Shown here piece by piece: positions 1-9,278 of a stretch of 52,706 bases of DNA. Below the pieces are notes generated by a model. That model searched no databases, was not told the origin of the DNA, and worked only from the letters and a program-made list of their open reading frames with translations. Each line of letters starts with the position of its first letter. Position 1 is the first letter of the stretch. The translations under genes were made by a program, and so were the position numbers. The stretch is taken from assembly GCA_947464135.1 (NCBI GenBank), contig CANHVK010000009.1, positions 1-52,706 on the forward strand, in the 5' to 3' direction. Origin of the DNA: Flavobacteriia bacterium. GTDB lineage: Bacteria; Bacteroidota; Bacteroidia; Flavobacteriales_D; Crocinitomicaceae.

Positions 1-96
1 AGGAATCAAGAAATTACGACCATAACCGTTTTTTACAGTTACAACTTCATCTCTATATCCTAATTTATCTACGTTTTTCTTTAAGATTATTTCCAT
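1..96 (-). CDS. rplI: 50S ribosomal protein L9, N-terminal part (cut by window edge)
   Basis: This is the first 32 codons of ribosomal protein L9, a 23S rRNA-binding protein of the large subunit. The visible start, [14 protein letters not shown], followed by a GYGRNFLIP segment, is the conserved N-terminal domain of L9. The ATG is at 94-96 on the minus strand and the rest lies beyond the window edge. It follows rpsR by 31 bases and so ends the usual rpsF-rpsR-rplI order. Recognition is from sequence; the truncation is only the window boundary. Confidence 0.95.
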   Translation of the reverse strand, partial: MEIILKKNVDKLGYRDEVVTVKNGYGRNFLIP

Positions 97-127
97 GACA
101 GTAAAAAATATTTAATATTATCAACGA

Positions 128-391
128 TTATTTTAACATATCACCAACATAAGGCAAGATAGATAAATGACGTGCTCTCTTGATTGCCTTATTTACTTGT
201 TTTTGATATTTAGCAGATGTACCAGTTAAACGTCTAGGTAAAATTTTACCTTGTTCGTTAACTAATTTCAATAAGAAGTTAGCATCTTTATAATCGATGA
301 ATTTAATACCGCTTTTTTTGAAACGACAGTATTTTTGTTTTTTAATGTCGATGTTAATCGGCGTTAAGTAGCGAATATCGTTTTGTGACAT
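128..391 (-). CDS. rpsR: 30S ribosomal protein S18
   Basis: Small-subunit protein S18, which binds 16S rRNA as a heterodimer with S6. It has 87 residues, slightly longer than the roughly 75 of E. coli. The diagnostic parts are a basic [13 protein letters not shown] segment and the C-terminal block around [16 protein letters not shown], followed by [13 protein letters not shown]. It lies 25 bases downstream of rpsF and 31 upstream of rplI, so it is probably co-transcribed from the rpsF promoter. Nothing unusual. Confidence 0.98.
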   Translation of the reverse strand: MSQNDIRYLTPINIDIKKQKYCRFKKSGIKFIDYKDANFLLKLVNEQGKILPRRLTGTSAKYQKQVNKAIKRARHLSILPYVGDMLK

Positions 392-416
392 TGTGTTCTT
401 TTTTTAAGGTTAAAAA

Positions 417-761
417 TTAAGCTTCTACAGTTTTTCCAGCTTTAGCTCTTCTTTTCTCAGCATAAGCAACATGGTGTGCATCCATCTTTACAGTTAAGAA
501 ACGCATTACACGCTCGTCACGTTTGAAAGATAATTCTAAGTCAGCAACTACATGACCTTCTGCTTCGAATTCTACTAAATAATAAAATCCAGTAGTTTTC
601 TTTTGAATTGGGTAAGCTAATTTTTTCAAGCCCCATTTCTCTGTGTGCTTTAATTTTCCACCAAAGGTAGCAATCTCACCTTCGAATTTTTGCACTGCTT
701 CCTTTGCCTGATCGTCAGACAAAACGGGAGTTAAAATGAAAACAGTTTCGTAATGATTCAT
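417..761 (-). CDS. rpsF: 30S ribosomal protein S6
   Basis: Small-subunit protein S6, partner of S18. It has 114 residues beginning [18 protein letters not shown], the normal S6 start, with the conserved [18 protein letters not shown] strand and a [10 protein letters not shown] segment. It is the first gene of the rpsF-rpsR-rplI operon. A good Bacteroidota promoter lies about 30 bases upstream (792-822). The predicted leader is too short to hold the S6:S18-binding leader motif known in some other phyla. Confidence 0.98.
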   Translation of the reverse strand: MNHYETVFILTPVLSDDQAKEAVQKFEGEIATFGGKLKHTEKWGLKKLAYPIQKKTTGFYYLVEFEAEGHVVADLELSFKRDERVMRFLTVKMDAHHVAYAEKRRAKAGKTVEA

Positions 762-791
762 AAAAATTTAATTTATGTTATTATAAGTTTG

Positions 792-822
792 CAAATTTAT
801 GTTTTTCTATGACAATTAACAA
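792..822 (-). promoter_or_regulatory. Promoter of the rpsF-rpsR-rplI operon
   Basis: On the minus strand there is a TTG (-33) at 820-822, a 20-base spacer, and TAAATTTG at 792-799, matching the Bacteroidota TTG-N19/20-TAnnTTTG consensus. The start codon of rpsF is about 30 bases downstream. Confidence 0.75.
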
Positions 823-844
823 CATTCATCTGAAATAAATATTT

Positions 845-852
845 TACATTTG
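845..852 (+). promoter_or_regulatory. -7 box of the queuosine precursor transporter gene
   Basis: TACATTTG matches TAnnTTTG and ends 21 bases before the ATG at 874. No clear -33 TTG is visible at the right distance. The 5' leader would be too short for a preQ1 riboswitch. Confidence 0.5.
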
Positions 853-873
853 ACTTTATTCTTTTAATATAAA

Positions 874-1536
874 ATGTTTAGTTCCAAAAGAGATTTAATA
901 TTTGTTGTTCTTGCAGGTATATTTATTACAAATGCTGTTGTTGCTGAGTTGATTGGTGGAAAGCTAATTCAAATTTTAGGTTTTACTTTTAGTTTGGGTA
1001 TTTTACCTTGGCCAATTGTATTTATAACTACGGACTTAATTAATGAATATTTTGGCCATAAAGGTGTTCGGAAGTTAACCCTAATTACTGCCGTGTTGAT
1101 TTGTTATGCTTTTATCTTGTTATTTATGGGGATGCAAATACCCGCTGCTTCATTTTCTCCTGTTCAAGACAAAGAATTTTCACTCGTGTTTGGTCAAAGT
1201 ATGTGGATTATTGTAGGTAGTGTTATAGCCTTTGTCGTTTCTCAATTATTAGATGTATTTATTTTTGGGCAATTTAAGAAGAGAACAGGTGATAAACATA
1301 TTTGGTTGAGAGCTACGGGATCAACAATGTTGTCTCAATTGATAGATACATTTATTGTGTTAGGGATTGCCTTTTACTTACCTGGAAAAATTTCGGGTAA
1401 ACAATTTTGGGAAATGGGAAGTGTTGGCTATTCAACAAAACTGATTATTGCAGTATTGTTAACTCCTTTAATTTACTTAGGACATTGGGTGATAGGTTCT
1501 ATTTTGAAAAAAGATAGTATTAATAAATCAAATTAA
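874..1536 (+). CDS. yhhQ: Queuosine precursor transporter, YhhQ/Vut_1 family (DUF165)
   Basis: A 220-residue inner-membrane protein with about six hydrophobic segments. The family (DUF165/Vut_1) imports queuosine precursors such as preQ0/preQ1 for modification of tRNA anticodons. Family signs are the early segment LPWPIVFITTDLINEYFG, the QLLDVFIFGQFKKRTG loop and the late GSTMLSQLIDTFIVLG helix. The ATG at 874 gives a normal length. It is a single-gene unit: its own -7 box lies upstream and aconitase has a separate -7 box at 1572. Substrate specificity is assigned from the family. Confidence 0.88.
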   Translation: MFSSKRDLIFVVLAGIFITNAVVAELIGGKLIQILGFTFSLGILPWPIVFITTDLINEYFGHKGVRKLTLITAVLICYAFILLFMGMQIPAASFSPVQDKEFSLVFGQSMWIIVGSVIAFVVSQLLDVFIFGQFKKRTGDKHIWLRATGSTMLSQLIDTFIVLGIAFYLPGKISGKQFWEMGSVGYSTKLIIAVLLTPLIYLGHWVIGSILKKDSINKSN

Positions 1537-1571
1537 TTTCTTTCACACTTATATATAAGGTCAAGTTTTTG

Positions 1572-1579
1572 TAAATTTG
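1572..1579 (+). promoter_or_regulatory. -7 box of the aconitase gene
   Basis: TAAATTTG matches TAnnTTTG. It ends 36 bases before the chosen ATG at 1616. Its last three bases are the TTG that would otherwise serve as an upstream start codon (1577), which argues against that longer start. Confidence 0.6.
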
Positions 1580-1615
1580 GGCTTCAAATTTTGTACACTA
1601 TTTAAAACAAATACT

Positions 1616-3880
1616 ATGGTTTTTGATTTAGACATGATTAAAAAGGTCTATGCTGCTTTTCCAGAGCGCGTTGAAGCTGCAAGAAAAGTGGTTAACAAAC
1701 CTTTAACTTTAGCTGAAAAAATCCTTTATGCTCACTTGTGGGATGGGAATGCAACTACGGCTTATGAAAGAGGTAAATCTTATGTTGATTTTGCACCGGA
1801 TAGAGTTGCTATGCAAGATGCTACAGCTCAAATGGCATTGTTGCAATTTATGCAAGCTGGTAAGAAAAAAGTAGCAGTTCCTTCAACGGTTCATGCTGAC
1901 CACTTAATTCAAGCAAAAGTTGGAGCTACTAAAGATTTGCAAGAATCATTAAATCAAAATAATGAAGTTTACAACTTCCTTTCTTCAATTTCTAGTAAAT
2001 ATGGTATCGGATTCTGGAAACCAGGAGCAGGTATCATTCACCAAGTAGTTTTAGAAAATTATGCGTTCCCTGGTGGAATGATGATTGGTACTGACTCACA
2101 CACTGTAAATGCAGGTGGTTTAGGAATGGTTGCAGTTGGTGTTGGTGGTGCTGATGCTGTTGATGTAATGGCAGGTATGGCATGGGAATTAAAATTTCCG
2201 AAACTTATCGGTATCAAATTAACTGGTAAATTAAATGGATGGACTTCTGCAAAAGATGTTATCCTTAAAGTTGCTGATATTTTAACTGTAAAAGGAGGTA
2301 CTGGAGCTATTGTTGAGTACTTTGGTGAGGGAGCTGTTTCTTTATCTTGTACAGGAAAAGGGACAATTTGTAATATGGGTGCTGAAATTGGTGCTACAAC
2401 TTCAACATTCGGTTACGATGATTCTATGCGTCGTTATTTAATTGCTACAGGTCGTCAAGAAGTAGTAAACGAAGCAGATAAAATTGCAGATTACTTAACA
2501 GGAGATAAAGAAGTTTATGAAAATCCTGAAGCTTATTTTGATCAAGTAATTACGATTGATTTAAATACATTAGAGCCACATGTGAATGGTCCTTTTACTC
2601 CAGATAGAGGTACTCCAGTTTCTCAATTAAGAGCAGAAGCAGAAGCAAATGGATGGCCATTGAAAGTAGAGTGGGGATTAATTGGTTCTTGTACAAACTC
2701 TTCTTATGAAGATATCGCAAGAGCTGCTTCAATAGTTGAGCAAGCGGTTGAAAAAGGCTTAACCGCAAAAGCTGAATTTGGAATCAACCCTGGTTCTGAA
2801 CAAGTTCGATATACAATTGATAGAGATGGATTTGTTTCTACCTTTGAGAAGTTAGGAACGAAAATCTTTACAAATGCTTGTGGACCTTGTATCGGACAAT
2901 GGGATCGTGAAGGTGCTGAAAAAGGAGAGAAAAATACAATCATTCATTCTTTTAACCGAAATTTCTCAAAAAGAGCAGATGGTAACCCAAATACACATGC
3001 TTTTGTAGCTTCTCCTGAAATGGTTGCTGCTTTAGCGATTGCTGGAGATTTAGGTTTTAACCCATTAACTGATACTTTAACGAATGCTAATGGTGAGCAG
3101 GTTAAGTTAGATCCACCAACAGGAGATGAATTACCAAAAAGAGGATTTGCAGTTGAAGATAATGGATATCAAGCTCCTGCAGCTGATGGTTCTTCGATTG
3201 ATGTAATTGTTGCTCCAGATTCTTCACGTTTACAATTGTTAGAAAACTTCCCAACTTGGGACGGACAAAACATTACTGGTGCGAAATTGCTAATCAAAGC
3301 GCAAGGTAAATGTACAACAGATCATATCTCTATGGCAGGTCCTTGGTTACGTTACCGTGGTCACTTAGATAATATTTCAAACAACATGTTAATAGGTGCT
3401 GTTAATGCATTTAATGGTGAAGCGAACAAAGTGAAAAACCAATTAACGGGTGAGTTTGGTGAAGTGCCAGCTGTTCAAAGAGCATATAAAGCTGCAGGTG
3501 TTTCTTCAATTGTTGTTGGAGATCATAATTACGGTGAAGGTTCTTCAAGAGAACATGCAGCAATGGAACCTAGACATTTAGGAGTTAGAGTGGTGTTGGT
3601 TAAATCTTTTGCACGTATTCACGAGACAAACTTGAAAAAACAAGGTATGTTAGGTTTAACATTTGTTAATGAAGCAGATTATGACAAAATCCAAGAAGAC
3701 GATACTTTCAATTTTGTGGATTTAGTTGATTTTGCTCCGAACAAACCTTTAACAATTGAAATTAATCACAAAGATGGTTCTTCAGAAACTATTCAAGTGA
3801 ATCATACTTATAATGATTCTCAAATTGAGTGGTTTAAAGCAGGGTCTGCATTGAACTTAATCAAATTACAAGAAGCATAA
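1616..3880 (+). CDS. acn: Aconitate hydratase (mitochondrial-type)
   Basis: Interconverts citrate and isocitrate in the TCA cycle with a [4Fe-4S] cluster. The protein has 754 residues, typical of the mitochondrial-type aconitases common in Bacteroidota. Cluster cysteines are visible in [10 protein letters not shown] and ACGPCIGQW, and the substrate-binding GTDSHT motif lies in the N-terminal third. The C-terminal swivel domain contains [16 protein letters not shown] chose the ATG at 1616 ([10 protein letters not shown]) over a TTG at 1577, because homologues start here and the TTG is part of the -7 box. It is monocistronic, with a strong terminator at 3899. Confidence 0.97.
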   Translation: MVFDLDMIKKVYAAFPERVEAARKVVNKPLTLAEKILYAHLWDGNATTAYERGKSYVDFAPDRVAMQDATAQMALLQFMQAGKKKVAVPSTVHADHLIQAKVGATKDLQESLNQNNEVYNFLSSISSKYGIGFWKPGAGIIHQVVLENYAFPGGMMIGTDSHTVNAGGLGMVAVGVGGADAVDVMAGMAWELKFPKLIGIKLTGKLNGWTSAKDVILKVADILTVKGGTGAIVEYFGEGAVSLSCTGKGTICNMGAEIGATTSTFGYDDSMRRYLIATGRQEVVNEADKIADYLTGDKEVYENPEAYFDQVITIDLNTLEPHVNGPFTPDRGTPVSQLRAEAEANGWPLKVEWGLIGSCTNSSYEDIARAASIVEQAVEKGLTAKAEFGINPGSEQVRYTIDRDGFVSTFEKLGTKIFTNACGPCIGQWDREGAEKGEKNTIIHSFNRNFSKRADGNPNTHAFVASPEMVAALAIAGDLGFNPLTDTLTNANGEQVKLDPPTGDELPKRGFAVEDNGYQAPAADGSSIDVIVAPDSSRLQLLENFPTWDGQNITGAKLLIKAQGKCTTDHISMAGPWLRYRGHLDNISNNMLIGAVNAFNGEANKVKNQLTGEFGEVPAVQRAYKAAGVSSIVVGDHNYGEGSSREHAAMEPRHLGVRVVLVKSFARIHETNLKKQGMLGLTFVNEADYDKIQEDDTFNFVDLVDFAPNKPLTIEINHKDGSSETIQVNHTYNDSQIEWFKAGSALNLIKLQEA

Positions 3881-3898
3881 TTTATTTTGTTTTTTTTG

Positions 3899-3934
3899 AA
3901 AGGCTGACTAATTTTAGTCAGCCTTTTGTTTTTT
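3899..3934 (+). terminator. Rho-independent terminator of aconitase
   Basis: A 12-bp perfect stem (AAAGGCTGACTA / TAGTCAGCCTTT, 3899-3910 and 3915-3926) with a 4-base loop is followed by a T-rich tract. It lies 18 bases after the aconitase stop codon. Confidence 0.93.
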
Positions 3935-3978
3935 ATATGATTGAATTTAGTAAATTCAAAGTCTTGAAATTTAATTTT

Positions 3979-4599
3979 ATGAATAGGTTTTTTTTCATTC
4001 TATTTATTTTCTTTACTTTGAATGTGAAGTCTCAATCTCTATATCCAGGAAATATAATGTTGGATTTATATGGTGGTGCTCCTAATTTAGGAAAGATTTT
4101 AGTTGCATCTAACTTGGGAGTCTATGAAACAATAAAAATGAATGGTTTAGGTCCTTCTGGCTTTCGTGCAGAATATATGTTAGATGATAATTTAGGTGTA
4201 GGGGTTGATTTTATTTATAATTATGTAGATTTCAGATATAAATTGACTGATACTTTATGGTTTGGAGATAATTTAGTTTTAAGCTCCAATGAATTTCACT
4301 CAGTCATGAAACGAACTCGACTGCAATTCAGATTAAATTATCATTTTGAACATGACAATCCAAGATTTGATTCCTATTTTGGTATGGGGGTAGGTTATAA
4401 TACAAGAACGTATAAGTCTACCAAAAATAATATTGACAATACGGAAGAATTTCAAAATCGAATTCAATTGATTCCTTTTCCTATTTCAATGAGAATTTGT
4501 TTAGGCGGTCGATATTATTTTTCTCAAAATATAGGATTGGTGGGTGAGGTAGGATTAGGTGGACCATTAGTTTCTTTAGGTATAGCTTTAAAACGTTGA
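3979..4599 (+). CDS. Outer-membrane beta-barrel protein, uncharacterised
   Basis: A 206-residue exported protein. The ATG at 3979 gives a clean signal peptide (MNRFFFILFIFFTLNVKSQS); an upstream in-frame ATG at 3937 would put charged residues before it. The mature part alternates hydrophobic and polar residues with many Gly and aromatic residues. It ends in strand-like segments (IGLVGEVGLGGPLVSLGIALKR), as expected for a small outer-membrane barrel of the OmpA/porin-like fold seen widely in Bacteroidota. One base separates its stop from the next gene, which suggests co-transcription. The specific function is unknown. Confidence 0.75.
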   Translation: MNRFFFILFIFFTLNVKSQSLYPGNIMLDLYGGAPNLGKILVASNLGVYETIKMNGLGPSGFRAEYMLDDNLGVGVDFIYNYVDFRYKLTDTLWFGDNLVLSSNEFHSVMKRTRLQFRLNYHFEHDNPRFDSYFGMGVGYNTRTYKSTKNNIDNTEEFQNRIQLIPFPISMRICLGGRYYFSQNIGLVGEVGLGGPLVSLGIALKR

Positions 4600-4600
4600 T

Positions 4601-5107
4601 ATGGATGAGATTAGAAATAAGGTAAAAGAAAGTGGGTTACTATCTTTAGATTTGGCTGATTTTAAGCCTGATCAATCAAAAATAGTTGGAATTGATATTG
4701 CTAATCAACTATGGGAGAGATTAGTATTAAAGGAAAAAATGTTTCGGGAATTTATAGATTCGAATGACTGGAATCAGTATCAATCTAAGTATGTACATAT
4801 TTATTGTTCAGCAGATGCAATTGTTCCAACTTGGGCATTTATGTTGGTTAGTTCAAAACTGGTAGGAATTGCTGATTTTGTAATTACTGGTTCAAGAAAT
4901 GATCTTGATAAAAAGTTAATTTCTTTACAAATTGATTCATTAGAGTTGGACCCATTTAAAGATGGAAGAATAATTATTAAGGGATGTGCTGATGTTGTTG
5001 ATCCTGAGTTTGCTATGTCTGAATTAATTCAAAAGTTACAGCCAATTGCAAAATCTATTATGTATGGTGAACCATGTTCGACAGTTCCAATTTATAAAAG
5101 AAAATAA
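4601..5107 (+). CDS. DUF2480 family protein
   Basis: A 168-residue soluble protein of the Bacteroidota-specific DUF2480 family; no function has been assigned. Characteristic segments are an N-terminal SGLLSLDLADFKP, then VGIDIANQLWERLVLKEKMF, and a central YVHIYCSADAIVPTWAFMLV. No signal peptide or membrane segment is seen. It starts one base after the upstream barrel protein, and its stop codon overlaps the ATG of the cupin gene, so these three genes probably form one transcript. The family link is from pattern recognition and the role is unknown. Confidence 0.8.
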   Translation: MDEIRNKVKESGLLSLDLADFKPDQSKIVGIDIANQLWERLVLKEKMFREFIDSNDWNQYQSKYVHIYCSADAIVPTWAFMLVSSKLVGIADFVITGSRNDLDKKLISLQIDSLELDPFKDGRIIIKGCADVVDPEFAMSELIQKLQPIAKSIMYGEPCSTVPIYKRK

Positions 5108-5499
5108 TGAAAATCATCCTATTTCTTACAGTGTTTTTTATAACAAACTCTTTTTTTAGCCAAATTCATTTACAATTAGATACTATTCTATCTAAATCAG
5201 AAGAACCTTTAAAAGTGGAAAAAATTGGAGGAGATTCTCTTACTACATCATTTGTTATATCTATCAAACAAGGAGTAAAAAAACATTTCCATAAAGAACA
5301 TTCAGAAACAATTTATATTCTTGAAGGTCAGGGAAAAATGCTTTTGGGAGAAAAAACAATAAATATCAAAAAAGGAGATTATATTTTTATTCCAAAGAAT
5401 ACTCCACATAAAGTAGATGTAACTTCAGAAAATCCTTTAAAAGTTTTATCAATACAATCCCCTTATTTTGATGGTAAAGATCGTTTTTTATTAGAATAG
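5107..5499 (+). CDS. Secreted cupin-domain protein
   Basis: A 130-residue single-domain cupin with a signal peptide (MKIILFLTVFFITNSFFSQ). Cupin motif 1 is visible as KKHFHKEHSETIYILEGQGKM (two His plus Glu as metal ligands), and motif 2 as GDYIFIPKNTPHKV. It is probably periplasmic and metal-binding. Cupins cover many reactions, including isomerases, dioxygenases and non-enzymatic binders, so no reaction is assigned. Its ATG overlaps the stop of the DUF2480 gene by one base, which suggests translational coupling. Confidence 0.8.
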   Translation: MKIILFLTVFFITNSFFSQIHLQLDTILSKSEEPLKVEKIGGDSLTTSFVISIKQGVKKHFHKEHSETIYILEGQGKMLLGEKTINIKKGDYIFIPKNTPHKVDVTSENPLKVLSIQSPYFDGKDRFLLE

Positions 5500-5605
5500 T
5501 AAACGGTTTTCCAAAAAAATGAGTTTTATCATATCTTTTGTTAATTATATTGCTGAATATTGAATCAGCGTAACATTTATCAGAAAATATATCAGTAAAG
5601 GTTAC

Positions 5606-5625
5606 CTTATGATAGTTGTCATAAG
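5606..5625. promoter_or_regulatory. Inverted repeat upstream of the beta-CASP nuclease gene
   Basis: The 7-bp arms CTTATGA and TCATAAG are separated by 6 bases. They lie about where the -33 element would be for a TATATTTA -7-like box at 5632-5639. It could be an operator or a chance hairpin. The 153-base gap 5500-5652 holds nothing else recognisable. Confidence 0.3.
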
Positions 5626-5652
5626 ATGGTTTATATTTAATTAATTATACAA

Positions 5653-7026
5653 ATGAAAGAAAATTCAATCTCTATTAAATTTTTAGGAGCTGCAGGTACT
5701 GTTACTGGATCAAAGCATTTACTTAAAACTAAACATACACAAATATTAATTGATTGTGGACTATATCAAGGCTTAAAGAAATTAAGAGAAAAAAACAGGG
5801 AGCCCTTTCCGGTGCAAATAGCATCCATTGATGCTGTTGTTATCACGCATGCGCATTTAGATCATTGCGGTTATCTACCTGTATTAGTTAAAAATGGATA
5901 TAAAGGTAGGGTATTGATGACACCACCAACAAAAGAATTGGTCGAATTAATTTTAAGAGATAGTGCTAAAATACAAGAAGAAGAAGCTCAACAAGCAAAT
6001 AAAGAAGGGTATTCTAAGCATTCACCTGCTATCCCTTTGTATACTGAAAGTGATGTTGATAGAGTAATAGAATTAATTGAAACACATCAGGATAGAGAAC
6101 GAGTTCGAATTAGTGATGATGTAACAGTTGAATTTATAAAAAATGGTCACATTTTAGGTTCTGCGAGTTTAGAATTCCATATTGAAGGTAGAAAAGTTAT
6201 TTTTTCTGGTGATTTAGGTCGTGCAAATGATGACTTACTTGCTGCTCCAGAGGTTTCTGAAGGAGCAGAGTTTTTAGTGTTAGAAAGTACTTATGGAGAT
6301 CGAATCCATCCGAAACAAGATGTATTAGATTTATTGGAAAGAGTTGTTTTAGATACTTGGGAACGAGGAGGAACAACGATTATCCCTAGTTTTGCTGTTG
6401 GTCGTGCTCAAGAGATTTTATATTTACTAAACGAGTTAAAAGATCTAAAAAGAATTCCAGCTATTCCTGTATATTTAGACAGCCCAATGGGAACAAGTGC
6501 GACTGAAATTTTTCTTCGCTATGCTGGTTGGCATAAAATTTCAAATAAAAAAATCTATAACTTGGACAGGCACGTGAAGTTTGTAAAAGATGCGCGTGAA
6601 ACCCAACGTGTAATTAATGATGAGAAACGGAAAATTGTGATTGCAGCAAGCGGAATGATTACTGGAGGTAGAGTATTAAATTACATTTCACAATTAGGTT
6701 GGGATCCTTTAAACACAATACTTTTAGTTGGTTATCAAGGGGAGGGGACTAGAGGTAGAAGTTTAAAAGAAGGAGCGAAAGAGTTGAAAATAAGAGGTAA
6801 ATATGTTAAGATTGGTGCGGAGATTCAAACAATAGATTCTTTGTCTGCTCATGCAGACCAAAAAGGCATGATTGATTGGGTAAAGGCAATGAATCAGATT
6901 CCTGAAAAAATTATATTAGTTCATGGTGAGCCAACTGCTCAAAATGTTTTTAGAGTAAAATTACAAGATGAGCTAGGTGTAGAAGTATTAGTTCCTGAAT
7001 TATTGGATGAAATCAGATTACAATGA
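5653..7026 (+). CDS. Beta-CASP metallo-beta-lactamase-fold RNA nuclease
   Basis: A 457-residue zinc-dependent nuclease of the RNA-processing beta-CASP group (CPSF-73/YsiA-like). The metal-binding motif THAHLDH is at residues 65-71. It is followed by NGHILGSASLEF, FSGDLGR and a C-terminal SLSAHAD motif. The beta-CASP region spans roughly residues 205-390, including STYGD, PSFAVGRAQE and SGMITGGR. It is about the usual length for bacterial single-subunit members and has no signal peptide. The stop overlaps the start of the ATP-cone nuclease gene by four bases (ATGA), implying translational coupling. RNA as substrate is inferred from the family. Confidence 0.9.
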   Translation: MKENSISIKFLGAAGTVTGSKHLLKTKHTQILIDCGLYQGLKKLREKNREPFPVQIASIDAVVITHAHLDHCGYLPVLVKNGYKGRVLMTPPTKELVELILRDSAKIQEEEAQQANKEGYSKHSPAIPLYTESDVDRVIELIETHQDRERVRISDDVTVEFIKNGHILGSASLEFHIEGRKVIFSGDLGRANDDLLAAPEVSEGAEFLVLESTYGDRIHPKQDVLDLLERVVLDTWERGGTTIIPSFAVGRAQEILYLLNELKDLKRIPAIPVYLDSPMGTSATEIFLRYAGWHKISNKKIYNLDRHVKFVKDARETQRVINDEKRKIVIAASGMITGGRVLNYISQLGWDPLNTILLVGYQGEGTRGRSLKEGAKELKIRGKYVKIGAEIQTIDSLSAHADQKGMIDWVKAMNQIPEKIILVHGEPTAQNVFRVKLQDELGVEVLVPELLDEIRLQ

Positions 7027-7856
7027 GTCATAGAAATATAAAAGTAAAAAAGGCATCAGGAAAAATGGAAACGTTTTCTGAAAATAAATTACGTAATTCA
7101 TTGATTCGTTCAAATGCAACTAATGAAGAGGCAAATAGTGTGATAGATCAACTGCAAAGTGAAATAGTGAATGGTATTTCAACTAATAAAATTTATTCAC
7201 TCGCGTTTCGTTTATTAAAAAAGCAAAATTCGCACAATGCTTCAAGGTATAATTTGAAAAATGGAATGATGGAACTGGGGCCTTCAGGTTATCCATTTGA
7301 AAAATTTATTGCCGCTTTATTCTCTGCTCAAGGGTATACTACTGAAACAGGATTAATACTTCAAGGGAAATGCATTACTCATGAGATTGACGTTAAGGCA
7401 CGAAAAGGAAAAGAGCTTATGTTGATGGAATGTAAATACAAAAATCAAGGAGGTATTTCTGTGGATGTTAAAGTACCACTATATATTCACTCTAGGTTTG
7501 AAGATATCCTACAAAATAATTCGGAACTTGGAGATTATAAAAACTTTAAAGGATGGATAGTTACTAATTCAAGATTTACAGATGACGCAAAGGCTTATGG
7601 TAATTGTAAAAATATGCATTTATTAAGTTGGGATTATCCGGCGAAATTTGCTTTAAAAGACCTGATTGATGAAACAGGACTTTATCCTGTAACTTGTTTA
7701 TCTTCATTGTTAGATGATGAGAAAAAATCTTTATTGGATGAAAATATAATTTTAGCTAAAGATTTAAGTTTTAACCGTAAGGTATTAATTCGAATAGGTA
7801 TTACTGAAAAGCGGATAGATGAAATATTGAAAGAAGTAAAAAATCTATGTGAATAA
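7023..7856 (+). CDS. ATP-cone domain fused to a PD-(D/E)xK (Mrr-like) nuclease
   Basis: A 277-residue two-domain protein. Residues about 5-85 resemble an ATP-cone (IKVKKASGKMETFSENKLRNSL), the nucleotide-sensing regulatory domain best known from ribonucleotide reductases and NrdR. Residues about 88-190 look like a restriction-endonuclease fold of the Mrr type, with E93, H120-E121-I-D123 and E136-C-K138 as the likely metal-binding and catalytic set. The C-terminal 60 residues are helical (possible helix-hairpin-helix). It overlaps the beta-CASP gene by four bases. No methylase or specificity subunit is nearby, so a classical restriction system is unlikely. Activity and nucleotide control are inferred. 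Confidence 0.82.
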   Translation: MSHRNIKVKKASGKMETFSENKLRNSLIRSNATNEEANSVIDQLQSEIVNGISTNKIYSLAFRLLKKQNSHNASRYNLKNGMMELGPSGYPFEKFIAALFSAQGYTTETGLILQGKCITHEIDVKARKGKELMLMECKYKNQGGISVDVKVPLYIHSRFEDILQNNSELGDYKNFKGWIVTNSRFTDDAKAYGNCKNMHLLSWDYPAKFALKDLIDETGLYPVTCLSSLLDDEKKSLLDENIILAKDLSFNRKVLIRIGITEKRIDEILKEVKNLCE

Positions 7857-7863
7857 ATAATAT

Positions 7864-8655
7864 TTATACCTTTTTCAAATCGTATTTTTCAAAGAATAAG
7901 GATGCTGAAACCAAGGCATATGTCGGAGCTAAAAACCAACCTATTACTGGGATTAATAGTATAAACATAAATCCTAAACCAATAGAAAAGAGTGCAAATT
8001 TATTCTTTTTATAAAATAGAAAGCTTTCAGAAATAGAATATCCTTTTTGTTCTAATGTATAATCTGTAATTAGAATTCCATTGTAATAGGCTTTAATAAT
8101 AAAACCAAAAAAAGGAGTCAGGTACTCTAAAAATGGAATAAATGAAATAGCAAGGATTAAAATAAACCAAAGGAATTGTTTGAAGGTATTTCTTATTGAG
8201 ATATTTAATCCACGAATTATTTCAAAATAGAATTTTTTCCAACTGAATTTTGTGTCATTTTGTGTTACTAATTTCTGAATTTTACTACTTAAAAATGAAA
8301 GGTAGGGAGTACCTAAGATTAAAAATAGAGATAAAAAAATAGAGTCTTTATTAGATTTTAATGCGTGTTTTATAATCCAAAAAGCACCTTGAGTAATATA
8401 GCTGATGTAATCCGAATCTAAATTAATATAGGTTTTCAAAAAATGTTGAATGTCATCTGTATATTCAGTCTCTGTCCAATTAATAAACTTTAGTAAAAAT
8501 GTAAGTCCAATAGAAAAAATAATGATTAGAAAAATTCCAGTAAATAATAAATGTCGATATAGCTTATGTTTAATTATAAACGAATGACCATCAAAAAATA
8601 GATTTAACGATTGAATAATCTGTTCGTTATATTCACTTATTTTTGATTTTTTCAT
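7864..8655 (-). CDS. EI24 domain (CysZ-like) membrane protein
   Basis: A 263-residue integral membrane protein with about five hydrophobic segments. Two are near residues 33-57, one near 110-120, one near 155-190, and a late VIGWFLAPTYALVSASLFF segment. The pattern of helix pairs and the C-terminal AAP/APTYA-type motif match the EI24/CysZ family, some of whose members are sulfate channels; the substrate here is not shown. Its ATG follows the deacetylase stop by one base, so it is the last gene of an operon running from the DUF2723 gene. Eight bases separate its stop from the convergent nuclease gene. Confidence 0.75.
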   Translation of the reverse strand: MKKSKISEYNEQIIQSLNLFFDGHSFIIKHKLYRHLLFTGIFLIIIFSIGLTFLLKFINWTETEYTDDIQHFLKTYINLDSDYISYITQGAFWIIKHALKSNKDSIFLSLFLILGTPYLSFLSSKIQKLVTQNDTKFSWKKFYFEIIRGLNISIRNTFKQFLWFILILAISFIPFLEYLTPFFGFIIKAYYNGILITDYTLEQKGYSISESFLFYKKNKFALFSIGLGFMFILLIPVIGWFLAPTYALVSASLFFEKYDLKKV

Positions 8656-8656
8656 T

Positions 8657-9268
8657 TTATTTTATTGTTTCGAAAGTTATTTTTTTTTCTTTTAAATATC
8701 GAATTAGTTTTGGTAAAAGTATTTTCTGTTTTTCAGTGATTTTAGGGTTGTCGTGAAGTACTAGAATATCACCAGATTTAATTTTAGTTGCTTTATTTAA
8801 GATATCACTTACACTAATGTTACTGTCATAATCATAAGAAAGCCATGACCACATTATAACTTTATAGTCTTTTATTAGATCGTTTTCCCATAAAATTGGT
8901 AATCTGCCATAGGGAGGGCGGTATAAAGTAGATTGTATATATTCGGATGCTTCGTGTATTGAACTAAGATATTCTTTTTTAGTTGATTTAGATGCGTTAT
9001 TATGGTACATACTGTGATTTCCTACGGAATGCCCATCATTAATTATTTGATTATAAATTTCAGGAAATTTTCTCACGTTATCTCCTACACAAAAGAATGT
9101 CGCTTTTATATTTTCTTTTTTAAGTAAATCTAAAATCCAAGGTGTAATTTCTGGGTGAGGCCCATCGTCGAAAGTAAGAAAAACGATGTTGTCTATATGA
9201 TTAAAACCCCATATACGATTAAAAAATAATTTTTTAACCAGGTATGGGGTTTTAAATAAACGAATCAC
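8657..9268 (-). CDS. Polysaccharide deacetylase (NodB homology domain)
   Basis: A 203-residue carbohydrate esterase family 4 enzyme, expected to remove acetyl groups from N-acetylated glycans such as peptidoglycan or surface polysaccharide. All five motifs are visible: TFDDGPHP (base Asp and metal Asp), HSVGNHSMYH (metal His pair), YRPPYGR, a WSWLSYD segment and ILVLHDN (acid His). No clear signal peptide is seen, so it may be membrane-associated or anchored through the N-terminal hydrophobic residues. It lies 10 bases downstream of the DUF2723 gene and one base upstream of the EI24 gene. Confidence 0.9.
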   Translation of the reverse strand: MIRLFKTPYLVKKLFFNRIWGFNHIDNIVFLTFDDGPHPEITPWILDLLKKENIKATFFCVGDNVRKFPEIYNQIINDGHSVGNHSMYHNNASKSTKKEYLSSIHEASEYIQSTLYRPPYGRLPILWENDLIKDYKVIMWSWLSYDYDSNISVSDILNKATKIKSGDILVLHDNPKITEKQKILLPKLIRYLKEKKITFETIK

Positions 9269-9278
9269 GAATCAACGA

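Noticed and set aside
1577-1615. Longer aconitase start at TTG 1577
   Set aside because: The TTG is the end of a TAAATTTG -7 box, and homologues start at the ATG at 1616.
7023-7856. Part of a restriction-modification system
   Set aside because: The nuclease domain is real, but no methylase or specificity gene lies nearby; it is better described as an ATP-cone nuclease coupled to a beta-CASP enzyme.
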